A stretch of DNA of 64,000 nucleotides. Origin: an uncultured Clostridia bacterium (GTDB lineage Bacteria > Bacillota > Clostridia > Oscillospirales > Butyricicoccaceae). The notes beneath the pieces are model-generated. The model made no database searches. It saw only the letters and a list, made by a program, of their open reading frames with translations, and was not told where the DNA came from. Location: contig CALWJQ010000081.1 in the NCBI GenBank assembly GCA_944381055.1, positions 1 through 64,000 of the forward strand, read 5' to 3'. This document shows, in pieces, positions 53,446 to 63,022 of the stretch (its first letter is position 1; each line of letters opens with the position of its first letter). The position numbers were made by a program, and so were the translations under genes.

Positions 53446-55270
53446 CGCATTTCACCCCCGTCAGCGACAGCGCGCCGCAGTTGCGGCAGCCCGCTTTGCA
53501 GTCGGGCGTCGGCTCGCCCCTGAGCGAACGCTCGTACTCACCGCGCAGGTACTGTTTGGTGACGCCGGAAAAAATGTGATCCCATGGGGTGATTTCATGT
53601 TCGCCCAACGCACGGTTGGCGTAAAAAGCCGGATCGACGCCGCATTCTTCAAAGGCTTCAAGCCAGCGGTTCAGGTCAAAGCACTCATCCCAGCCGTCCA
53701 AACGGCTGCCGCGGCGCCACGCCCCTTCGATGACCGGCGCCAGCCGACGCCCGCCGCGGGCCAGTACGGCTTCGAGAAAACTGGCCTGCCAGCCGTGCAG
53801 GCTGTATGTTACGTTTTTGATTTTCAGCGAATCCATCAGCAGCTGCTGCCGTCGGACGATTTCCTGCCGATCGATCTGTCCGAACCACTGGAACGGCGTC
53901 TGCGCCTTGGGCACAAAGGTCGCCACACCGACCGAGACGCGCACGCCGCGGGTACGGTTGCTGGCATTTTCGCGGAAATTGCCCAGCACGTTGCGTGCAA
54001 TGGACGCTATTCCAAGCAGGTCTTCGTCGGTTTCGGTGGGCAGGCCCATCATAAAATACAGCTTGACGCTGTTGTAGCCCGCGCCGAACGCCACGCGGCA
54101 GGCGTTTTGCAAATCCTCTTCGCGCAGGTTTTTATTGATAACGTCGCGCAGGCGCTGCGTTCCCGCTTCGGGAGCAAACGTCAGGCCGCTTTTTCGGACC
54201 TTCTGGACGTTTTCCATCAGATCGAGGTTAAAATTATCAGCGCGCAGCGACGGCAGCGCCAGATTGATATGGCGCGGTTCAAAGTCGGCCGTCAGGCTTT
54301 CACATAACGCCTCCAGATGCGGGTAATCGCTTGAACTGAGCGATGTCAGCGAAACTTCGTCGTACCCGGTCGTTTCAACCAGCCTGCGCGCCTGTTTTTT
54401 CAGGGTTTCAGGTGATTTTGCGCGGATGGGACGATAGGTATATCCGGCCTGGCAAAACCGGCAGCCGCGCCGGCAGCCGCGGAACAGCTCGACCATTGCC
54501 CGGTCAAAGACAATATCGGTCGACGGGACGATGAAGCGGTCGGGGAAATACGCTTTGTCAAAATCTTTGACCACGCGTTTTCTGACCATTTCCGGCGCGC
54601 CGTTTTTCGGCGTCACAGCGGCGACGGTTCCGTCGGCGTTATAGGACACGTCGTACATCGACGGCACATAAAACCCCTGTATCTGCGCCGCTCTTTGCAG
54701 GAATTCCTGCTTGGATGCGCCGGACGCGCGCGCTTCGCGGTACAGCTGTATCAGCTCGGGCAGGGATTCCTCTCCCTCGCCGATCAGGACAATGTCAAAA
54801 AAGTCGGCAACCGGTTCGCAGTTATACACACAGGGGCCGCCGGCGACGACGAGCGGCGTCAGCGAAGTCCTCTGGCTGGCGTAAAACGGTATCCCCGCCA
54901 TGTCCAGCATGTTGAGGACGGCGGTATAGTTAAGCTCGTATTGCAGGGTAAACCCCAAAATGTCAAAGTCCGACAGCGGGTCGCCGCTTTCGAGCGCGTA
55001 TGCGGGAAGGCCGCGCGCGCGCATTTCACGCTCCATATCGGTGTACGGTGCATAGGCGCGTTCACACCACACGCCGTCCATGGCATTGAGCAGGCCGTAT
55101 AAAATTTTGGAACCGAGATGCGACATCCCGATTTCATACAGTTCGGGGAAGCAAAGGGCAAACCGGACGTCAACGCTCTGCCTGTCCTTGACGACAGCGC
55201 CGTACTCGCCGCCGGCGTAGCGCGATGGTTTTTTTACGTGTTCCAGACACGCTGCAAGCTGATGGTTCAT
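53438..55270 (-). CDS. TIGR03960-type B12-binding radical SAM protein
   Basis: 610 residues from ATG 55270 (GGGAGGAATC upstream). An N-terminal B12-binding-like domain is followed by the SAM 4Fe-4S motif in RGCRRGCRFCQAGYTYRP (CxxxCxxC near residue 273). A C-terminal cysteine pair (CKAGCRNCG) ends the protein. The family appears with the DUF2344 gene and rng-rplU, but those neighbours are not here. A 5' frame to 55408 lacks support. Confidence 0.9.
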   Translation of the reverse strand: MNHQLAACLEHVKKPSRYAGGEYGAVVKDRQSVDVRFALCFPELYEIGMSHLGSKILYGLLNAMDGVWCERAYAPYTDMEREMRARGLPAYALESGDPLSDFDILGFTLQYELNYTAVLNMLDMAGIPFYASQRTSLTPLVVAGGPCVYNCEPVADFFDIVLIGEGEESLPELIQLYREARASGASKQEFLQRAAQIQGFYVPSMYDVSYNADGTVAAVTPKNGAPEMVRKRVVKDFDKAYFPDRFIVPSTDIVFDRAMVELFRGCRRGCRFCQAGYTYRPIRAKSPETLKKQARRLVETTGYDEVSLTSLSSSDYPHLEALCESLTADFEPRHINLALPSLRADNFNLDLMENVQKVRKSGLTFAPEAGTQRLRDVINKNLREEDLQNACRVAFGAGYNSVKLYFMMGLPTETDEDLLGIASIARNVLGNFRENASNRTRGVRVSVGVATFVPKAQTPFQWFGQIDRQEIVRRQQLLMDSLKIKNVTYSLHGWQASFLEAVLARGGRRLAPVIEGAWRRGSRLDGWDECFDLNRWLEAFEECGVDPAFYANRALGEHEITPWDHIFSGVTKQYLRGEYERSLRGEPTPDCKAGCRNCGALSLTGVKCDV

Positions 55271-55300
55271 GATTCCTCCCGTATAATCAACATTATTCTT

Positions 55301-55329
55301 ATGATAGATCACCGGGAAGATAAAGTAAA
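55301..55329 (-). promoter_or_regulatory. Sigma-A-type promoter of the radical SAM pair
   Basis: TTTACT (55324-55329), 17 nt, TATCAT (55301-55306) on the minus strand, about 30 nt before the start. Confidence 0.55.
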
Positions 55330-55337
55330 GAAAAATC

Positions 55338-55946
55338 TTATGCCGGCCTGCTGTCTTTTTTCCTTTCCGGCGAACTGTGCAGGCTCTGTAAAACAACCAA
55401 AGCGGCAAAAAGCAGCGAACCGTTGCGGCGTGTAAAGCACAAAAGCGCCGCTCCCGCCGCCGCGAGACCCCACCCTGCCAGCAGCGAGACTGCGCGCGCC
55501 GCCCGCTCTCCCCTGTCCGGCCCGATCAGGGCGAACAGCAGGGCCCGCACGGCTCGTCCGCCGTCGAGCGGGGCGGCGGGAACCAGGTTGAACAGTGCAA
55601 GCAACAGATTGACCCCGCAAAAGTAATACAGATCCTCCCCCGGCCACAGCCGCGCCGCGGCGGCGCACAGCGCCATCAAAATCAAATTGGCGGCCGGCCC
55701 GGCGAGCGCCGTCAGAATGTCGGCCGCGTACGAGCTCTGACGGCGCGTTGTGTAGTCGATTTTCATGCCGCCCAGCCCGGCTGTAATATGCCGCACCCTG
55801 CCGCCGAGCAGCATGATGGCAGCCAGATGCCCCAGCTCGTGCAGCCCTGCGGCGGCCAGATACAGCACCAGCCATCCGTTTTGATCAAATGCCAGCGCCA
55901 GCGCCGCCACAACAAGCAGCGGATACGTGATGGTGAAGCGCTTCAT
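55338..55946 (-). CDS. spoIVFB: SpoIVFB-like site-2 protease (M50)
   Basis: 202 residues from ATG 55946. Zinc site HELGH at 36-40 and NLVPAAPLDGGRA near 112-124; about six membrane helices. SpoIVFB releases sigma-K in the mother cell by intramembrane cleavage. Family and context (directly behind an M23 gene) favour this role. TTG 55955 is an alternative start. sigK is not in the window. Confidence 0.78.
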   Translation of the reverse strand: MKRFTITYPLLVVAALALAFDQNGWLVLYLAAAGLHELGHLAAIMLLGGRVRHITAGLGGMKIDYTTRRQSSYAADILTALAGPAANLILMALCAAAARLWPGEDLYYFCGVNLLLALFNLVPAAPLDGGRAVRALLFALIGPDRGERAARAVSLLAGWGLAAAGAALLCFTRRNGSLLFAALVVLQSLHSSPERKKDSRPA

Positions 55947-55947
55947 T

Positions 55948-56979
55948 TCATTCAAAATCAAGATAGTCGGACGGATCGAGCACGAGCCCATTGCGCCGCA
56001 TTTCGAAATGCAGGTGCGGGCCGGTCGACAACCCAGTGCTGCCGACCGCCGCGATTTTCTGCCCCATGGACACGCGTTCCCCCTCGCTGACGCTGATCGT
56101 GTGCAGGTGGCCATAAAAACTGGCAAACCCGTCAGGGTGCGACACCAATACATAGTTCCCGTAAACAGAATTATACCCGGTTTCAGACACCGTCCCGGCG
56201 GCAAAGCTGTTGACGCGCGTCCCTGTCGCGCCGCCCAAATCGACGCCGTAGTGGAAGGTCGTATTGCCGTGGATCGGGTGAATCCGGTAGCCAAACCCCG
56301 AGGTCACGCGGATGCTGTCCAGCGGATACCGGTAATCAAACCCCAGCGTATAGACTTTATCGTCCACTTTGTCGGGGCTGGGGATCTCAAAGGGCTCGTT
56401 GGGAGTGTCGTCAGCCAATTCTTCGACCGGCAGATCAAACCGGAGGTTCTGCGCAGTGATGACTTCCGGCTTGGGGCTTTCTACCACAGCCGGCAGGATC
56501 AGCCGGTCGGCGGGCAGGCCTGAAACCCATCCGGCCGCTGTCGGCTGGCCCTGCGTTTCCTCTGTGGGCGCTGTTTCATCAAAAACGTTTTCCGCCGGCT
56601 CCTGCAAATCCTGCGGGGCGTCGGCAGATCGGCTCTTTTGTCCCCCGCCCTTTTGCACGCTGTCGCTCCCAATACCCAGGAACTGCCGTCCAAAGGTGGC
56701 AATAGCGCTTTCTCCCTGTTCCTCACCCGGGCTGACCAAAGCGCGCCCCAGCACCGCCACCGCATCTTTGACGCCGCCTCCGCCGCTGACTGCCTCGCTG
56801 ATGCCGTCTTTGACCAGCTCCAGACGGCCGCCGCTTGTCAGGCGCAGCCCTGCTGCAAGCAGCAGGACGGCGCAGACCAGGAACAGCCGCGAGATCCCCG
56901 TCTGATCGGTATGGTGCGCTGCGTAACGCCCGCGCGCGTGCCGGCGGGCTGCTGACCGGTTTCTTTTCCTGCTGTCCAT
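55948..56979 (-). CDS. M23 metallopeptidase (SpoIVFA/SpoIIQ-like)
   Basis: 343 residues. A basic start (1-28) and one membrane helix (about 29-46) precede a linker and the C-terminal LytM domain with FHYGVDLGG (near 242) and GPHLHFEMRRNG (near 322), so the metal ligands look complete. In Bacillus the equivalent SpoIVFA is a degenerate M23 regulator of SpoIVFB. Here the site looks intact, so an enzymatic role is possible. It lies 1 bp before the protease gene. Confidence 0.85.
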   Translation of the reverse strand: MDSRKRNRSAARRHARGRYAAHHTDQTGISRLFLVCAVLLLAAGLRLTSGGRLELVKDGISEAVSGGGGVKDAVAVLGRALVSPGEEQGESAIATFGRQFLGIGSDSVQKGGGQKSRSADAPQDLQEPAENVFDETAPTEETQGQPTAAGWVSGLPADRLILPAVVESPKPEVITAQNLRFDLPVEELADDTPNEPFEIPSPDKVDDKVYTLGFDYRYPLDSIRVTSGFGYRIHPIHGNTTFHYGVDLGGATGTRVNSFAAGTVSETGYNSVYGNYVLVSHPDGFASFYGHLHTISVSEGERVSMGQKIAAVGSTGLSTGPHLHFEMRRNGLVLDPSDYLDFE

Positions 56980-57042
56980 ACGACCTCCCGCTTTGCCGTT
57001 TTGCCCGGGACACTTTTCCCGTGCCCCGGACAGTCGATGTGC

Positions 57043-57071
57043 AAAGGCATTTCCCGGCGGGAAATGCCTTT
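57043..57071 (-). terminator. Terminator-like hairpin after spoIVA
   Basis: 13-bp stem AAAGGCATTTCCC/GGGAAATGCCTTT with a 3-nt loop, just past the spoIVA stop. Only a weak T-run follows. Confidence 0.6.
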
Positions 57072-57076
57072 GACGC

Positions 57077-58555
57077 TCACAGTATAATGCAAATCAGCCC
57101 GCCGCTGCCCTCGTTGATGATGCGTTCCAGCGTCTCCTGCAGTTTGGCGCGCGCCTCATCCGGCATTTTGTGCAGCTTGCTGTTCAGCCCTTCGTTGACC
57201 AGTTCGCTCAGCGACTTGCCAAAAATATTGCTTTCCCAGATCTTTTCGGGGGAGTCCTCGAACCCCGAAAGCAGATAACGCACCAGCTCTTCCGACTGTT
57301 GTTCACTGCCGACCATCGGCGACAGGCAGGTTTCGATCTCGGCGCGGATCATATGGATCGACGGAGCGCTGGCCCGCAGCCTGACGCCGTACTTTCCGCC
57401 TTGTTTGACAATTTCGGGTTCGGCCAGCCGCATTTCCGAAATAGACGGCATGACGATGCCGTATCCGGTCTGCCGCACCTGTGCCAGCGCCCCTTCGAGC
57501 CGCTGGTATTCGCGGCGGATCTGCGCCATTTCGCACAGCATACTCATCAGCTCGCCCTCGCCCGAGATAGAAACACCCGCCTGCTCAGACAAAATCCCGT
57601 AAAACAGATCAGAGGGTACGTCGACGCGCACCGATACGACCCCTTCGCCCAGGCTGATGCCGGTGACGGCGGCGCTTTCGATTTTTTCGCATTGCTCCAA
57701 CGCGGCAATGGCGCCGCGCGCGTCGCACATTTTTACAATCCGGCTGCTTTTGTCCAGGATCTCGCTGTAAAGCTCGTCGCGGAGCGGATTCCCGTCCGGC
57801 AGGGCGCTGACCCATTCGGGCAGTACGAAATTAAACTCCTTGGCCGGGAATTCATAGAGCACAGCGGTCAGGATTTCTTCAATGTCGCCCTGTGTCAGAT
57901 GCAGGCAGTTGACCGCCATACAGGGCACGCCGTATTTGTCGCCCAGCTTGTCGCGCAGGGCGCGGGCTTCCATCCCGCCCGGCGCGGCGCTGTTGAGGAG
58001 GATGCAGAAGGGTTTGTTGATTTCCTGCAATTCCCGGATAATCCGTTCTTCGGCCTCGACATACCCTTCGCGCGGAATGTCGCCGATGCTTCCGTCGGTC
58101 GTGACGACCAGCCCGATGGTCGAATGCTCGGTAATCACCTTGCGCGTACCGATTTCCGCCGCGCGCGCAAGCGGCATTTCGGTGTCGGACCACGGTGTCA
58201 TGACCATGCGCGGGGCGTCGCCTTCGAACTGCCCGATCGCGCCGTTGACCATGTACCCCACACAGTCAATCATGCGCACGTGAAAGCTGGCCTGGCCGTC
58301 GATGGTAATTTCGACAGCGTCTTCGGGGACGAACTTGGGTTCTGCGGTCATGATGGTTTTGCCCGACCCGCTCTGCGGCAGTTCGTCACGCGCACGTTCT
58401 TTGACATACATGTCGTCGATATTGGGCAGCACCATCGTTTCCATAAAGCTTTTGATAAAGGTCGACTTTCCTGTCCTGACCGGTCCGACCACTCCGATAT
58501 AAATATCGCCGCCCGTCCGCGTAGCAATGGATTCATAGATATTCTGGCTTTCCAT
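57077..58555 (-). CDS. spoIVA: Stage IV sporulation protein A (spore-coat ATPase)
   Basis: 492 residues, the same as Bacillus, from ATG 58555 (GGAGG 7 nt upstream; an ATG at 58561 is too close to it). Walker A GPVRTGKS at 24-31. SpoIVA polymerises on the forespore surface as the coat basement layer, using ATP. It ends with LICIIL. sipL is directly upstream. Confidence 0.96.
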   Translation of the reverse strand: MESQNIYESIATRTGGDIYIGVVGPVRTGKSTFIKSFMETMVLPNIDDMYVKERARDELPQSGSGKTIMTAEPKFVPEDAVEITIDGQASFHVRMIDCVGYMVNGAIGQFEGDAPRMVMTPWSDTEMPLARAAEIGTRKVITEHSTIGLVVTTDGSIGDIPREGYVEAEERIIRELQEINKPFCILLNSAAPGGMEARALRDKLGDKYGVPCMAVNCLHLTQGDIEEILTAVLYEFPAKEFNFVLPEWVSALPDGNPLRDELYSEILDKSSRIVKMCDARGAIAALEQCEKIESAAVTGISLGEGVVSVRVDVPSDLFYGILSEQAGVSISGEGELMSMLCEMAQIRREYQRLEGALAQVRQTGYGIVMPSISEMRLAEPEIVKQGGKYGVRLRASAPSIHMIRAEIETCLSPMVGSEQQSEELVRYLLSGFEDSPEKIWESNIFGKSLSELVNEGLNSKLHKMPDEARAKLQETLERIINEGSGGLICIIL

Positions 58556-58587
58556 AGACATTCCTCCCTGCGGAATACTTTTATTAG

Positions 58588-58616
58588 ATTATATGGCCAG
58601 GCTCCGGCCTTAGAAC
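58588..58616 (-). promoter_or_regulatory. Candidate sigma-E promoter of spoIVA
   Basis: CATATAAT (58588-58595) matches the sigma-E -10 well. The -35 (GTTCTAA, 58610-58616; spacer 14) is weak. It lies in the 63-bp gap after sipL. Confidence 0.45.
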
Positions 58617-58618
58617 CG

Positions 58619-60148
58619 CTATCTGCTGAACGGGATGATGATCAGCCGTCCGGCGTCCAGCTCGCCTTCGCCCGTGATTTTGTTGGCAGCCAGAATGTCC
58701 GCCGATGTGGTCCCGTACTTTTTGGCGATTTGCCAGATGGTGTCATGGCCGTCATAAGCGCGCAAAATCAAGGTGCCGCGTCTCGGGTGTGCCTTGCAGC
58801 TCTGCTTGTTGAGCCGGCACCCTTTGACCTGCCGGCAGGACTGCTCAACCGGGCTGACGCAGGTAAAGACCGCCTTTCCAGTCAGGCAGAGGCCGCCGTC
58901 TTCAGCGATCGCAGCCTGCGGGTCGGCACATTCCAACCTGAGCCTGGCGCCCTTGACAAACGGCTTTTCAAGCTGCGCTTCGACCTCGACCTTGCGGCTG
59001 AGGCAGCCAAGCCCGCCGTCTGCGCGCTCATACAACACCTGGAAAGACACCCAGCCGACGGCCGATGTATCGCCGGGCAGGGGTTTGCGGCATTCACAGC
59101 CTGCCGCTACATCAGCGATCCGAACGGCGGCCTCGTCAGACTGTGCGGTTTCTGAAATGACGGCCGTCACGCTTTGATGCTCGTCGCCGGTGCTCGCTAT
59201 AACTTCAGCTGTTTCCAGTTCGCAGTCATAGGCGGTGCTGTACAGGTCGGTCAGGATGCGGACGGAAATTTTGCGCCGGACAAAAGCCTGCGCCGACGCG
59301 GTCAGGCTGCATTGCAGCACTGCTGCGCCGTCGGCCCCGGCCGTCAACCGGATCTCTTTCTGCATGAGCAGGTAAGAAACGCTGACGTCGTCGCCGGCGT
59401 CGGTGTTGTCAGCTTCGATGATTTGCGCGAAAGGAAGATGATAAACGTGCTGCGACAGGCTGCCGTCCTTTTCCGCCATCACGACCGCCTTGACGCAGGC
59501 GCTGCCGCGCAGCATGATTTTGTTGGTCAGTACCTTTTGCTCTTCAGTGATCCAGGCGACCTCGCTGCGGTACAGCCTGTCTGCCGGCAGGACATTGCCG
59601 CCGGAAAGGCGGATTTCTTCGTTGATCACCAAACGCCGTTCATGCAGTCCGGCCAGCATCAGCGGCTGAACCGTCTGCACCAGCGTGTTGACGCCGTCTT
59701 CGGCCGCGCACTCCACCCCTTCGACAAACTCGGCGGCGCCGGCCCGGTAAATCTGTGCATTCAGGCAATAATGCGTTTTGACCGACAACTTTCGCGGGTT
59801 GACCAGCGACGCCTGCGCGCTGATGACCTCGCAGGATGCAACCAGCGTGTCTTCGGGCCCTGCTTCCGGCACGTCTGCGGCACAGGAAAATGGCGTCGTC
59901 CCCTCGACCTGCCAGATGGACGCATTCCCCTCCGCCATGTAAAAAATACGCGATCGCACTTCGCCGCTGGCACGGACTTTCCCTGCCTGGACAGACTTTT
60001 CACGGACACAGATGTCCGAACTGGCGCAGAGAATCCGCAAAACGTCGGGATTGACGTCGGGCACAATGGTTTCCAGCGTCTCTTCCTGACTGTAAGCGCC
60101 GTCGGACACAAGGGTATATTGGTTAATTTTATTTTTGAGCAGCTCCAT
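58619..60148 (-). CDS. sipL: SipL-like SPOCS/DUF3794 + LysM protein
   Basis: 509 residues. Several DUF3794 (SPOCS) repeats (IVPDVNPDVLRILCASSDI and later copies) precede a C-terminal LysM domain (about 459-509: DGHDTIWQIAKKYGTTSADI). This architecture matches Clostridioides SipL, which binds SpoIVA through LysM and localises it. Adjacency to spoIVA supports the assignment. ATG 60148 has AAGGAAGGG upstream. Confidence 0.8.
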   Translation of the reverse strand: MELLKNKINQYTLVSDGAYSQEETLETIVPDVNPDVLRILCASSDICVREKSVQAGKVRASGEVRSRIFYMAEGNASIWQVEGTTPFSCAADVPEAGPEDTLVASCEVISAQASLVNPRKLSVKTHYCLNAQIYRAGAAEFVEGVECAAEDGVNTLVQTVQPLMLAGLHERRLVINEEIRLSGGNVLPADRLYRSEVAWITEEQKVLTNKIMLRGSACVKAVVMAEKDGSLSQHVYHLPFAQIIEADNTDAGDDVSVSYLLMQKEIRLTAGADGAAVLQCSLTASAQAFVRRKISVRILTDLYSTAYDCELETAEVIASTGDEHQSVTAVISETAQSDEAAVRIADVAAGCECRKPLPGDTSAVGWVSFQVLYERADGGLGCLSRKVEVEAQLEKPFVKGARLRLECADPQAAIAEDGGLCLTGKAVFTCVSPVEQSCRQVKGCRLNKQSCKAHPRRGTLILRAYDGHDTIWQIAKKYGTTSADILAANKITGEGELDAGRLIIIPFSR

Positions 60149-60206
60149 CAGACAACCCTTCCTTTACTGATATGGTTTCCTGCTCTCATGTGTATGGCCG
60201 TAAAGA

Positions 60207-60243
60207 CAAAAAAAGAACGGCGATCGCTTCGATCGCCGTCTTT
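60207..60243 (-). terminator. Terminator after atpC
   Basis: Stem GACGGCGATCG/CGATCGCCGTT with a short AAG loop, followed by TTTTTTT on the minus strand. It ends the ATP synthase operon just before sipL. Confidence 0.9.
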
Positions 60244-60280
60244 CGGCTGCCAAAACCCGGCTTGGCCTGGTTTGGACGGT

Positions 60281-60682
60281 TTATTTCTGCTGTGCGACGC
60301 GCAGGCGGATCTGCGCGCGCTTGAGGGCTGCGGACGCAAAGCCCTTTTCATCTTTTGTGTCAGCGGCTTCCAGAGCGGCCTGGGCACGTTCAAGCGCGTT
60401 TTGCGCGCGGGCGACGTCAATATTTTCCTGCCACTCAAAGGCCGAAGCCACCACGCGTACCCTGTCGCCCGTGACGGCCAGCATCCCGCCCATACAGGCG
60501 GCACGGCGGGTCTTGCCGTCCGCCGTGACGCGGGCTTCGCCATATCCCAGCGCCGTCACATAATCGATGTGCCGCGCAAGGATGCAGACGTCGCCGTCAA
60601 TGGTGCGCACCAAGATGCTCTCTGCATCACCGTCAAAGCACAGCCCGTCCGCCGTCACGATTTGCAGATGAAACGAAGCCAA
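60281..60682 (-). CDS. atpC: ATP synthase epsilon subunit
   Basis: 133 residues from TTG 60682. N-terminal beta sandwich (FHLQIVTADGLCFDGDAESI) and a C-terminal helical pair (ARAQNALERAQAALEAAD). It links the rotor to F1. Last gene of the atp operon. Confidence 0.94.
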   Translation of the reverse strand: MASFHLQIVTADGLCFDGDAESILVRTIDGDVCILARHIDYVTALGYGEARVTADGKTRRAACMGGMLAVTGDRVRVVASAFEWQENIDVARAQNALERAQAALEAADTKDEKGFASAALKRAQIRLRVAQQK

Positions 60683-60721
60683 GCTCTTTCACATCCTCTC
60701 TGTGTATCAGACGGCCGTCTG

Positions 60722-62155
<1,434 letters not shown>

Positions 62156-63004
62156 TTACTGCTCAGCACCGGCGACAATTTCGGTAATTTCCTGGGTAAT
62201 GGCGCCCTGGCGCGCGCGGTTGTAGCGCAGGCTGAGATCATCGATCATTTCCGCGGCGTTTTTGCTGGCAGCATCCATCGCTGTGCGGCGCGCCCCCAGC
62301 TCGGACGCCAGCGACTCGGACGCCGCGCAGAACAAAATCCCGGTGACATACTGCGGCACAATGGCGTCATAGACGGCGGAGCACGACGGCTCATACAAAA
62401 TCAGAGGCGCCTTTTTCTCTTTTTCCCCCCGCACATCGTGAATGGGCAGAACCTTTATCACGGCGGGATCCTGTGTCAGCATGGACACGAAATTGGTATA
62501 TACCACAAACAGTTCGTCAAAATCGCCGCTGCGGTACCCTTCGGTCAGGACGGACGCAATGTCTTCACAGTCGCTGTGTCCGAGCGTTTCCACCGAAACG
62601 TAGCGCTGGCTGACAAGCTCGAAGCCGTGCCGTGAAAAGTACTCGACCGCCTTTTTCCCCACGGGCAGCACCATGCACGTCTTGCCTGCCATACTGGCCG
62701 CCGCCAGGCGGAATACGTTGGCGTTGTATCCGCCCGCCAGGCCCCTGTCGCCGGCAATGACGACATAGCAGGACTTTTTCACCGGGCGCTGCAAAAGATA
62801 CGGCGAGCTGAAGTCGCGGTTGCTGACCGCAATATCGGTCAGCGTATCATGCAAAATGTTAAAAAACGGACGGCGCCGCTCGGCGTTTTCTTTGGCGCGG
62901 CGCAGCTTCGAGGATGCGACAAGCTCCATGGCTTTGGTAATTTGCATGGTACTCTGTACGCTTTTGACCCGAAGCTTAATATCTTTCATTGAGGCTCCTG
63001 CCAT
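62156..63004 (-). CDS. atpG: ATP synthase gamma subunit
   Basis: 282 residues from ATG 63004 (GGGAGGG 7 nt upstream; ATG 62989 is the alternative). N-terminal helix KDIKLRVKSVQSTMQITKAM and C-terminal LRYNRARQGAITQEITEIV are family signatures. It is the central shaft of F1. Confidence 0.96.
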   Translation of the reverse strand: MAGASMKDIKLRVKSVQSTMQITKAMELVASSKLRRAKENAERRRPFFNILHDTLTDIAVSNRDFSSPYLLQRPVKKSCYVVIAGDRGLAGGYNANVFRLAAASMAGKTCMVLPVGKKAVEYFSRHGFELVSQRYVSVETLGHSDCEDIASVLTEGYRSGDFDELFVVYTNFVSMLTQDPAVIKVLPIHDVRGEKEKKAPLILYEPSCSAVYDAIVPQYVTGILFCAASESLASELGARRTAMDAASKNAAEMIDDLSLRYNRARQGAITQEITEIVAGAEQ

Positions 63005-63022
63005 GCAAACGCCCTCCCTTCG

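Noticed and set aside
57170-59155. Plus-strand open frame of 661 codons opposite spoIVA/sipL
   Set aside because: It spans the antisense of two unrelated genes and the gap between them, with no recognisable domain.
60148-60543. Minus-strand frame of 131 codons within atpC
   Set aside because: It is in another frame of atpC and runs through the terminator hairpin.
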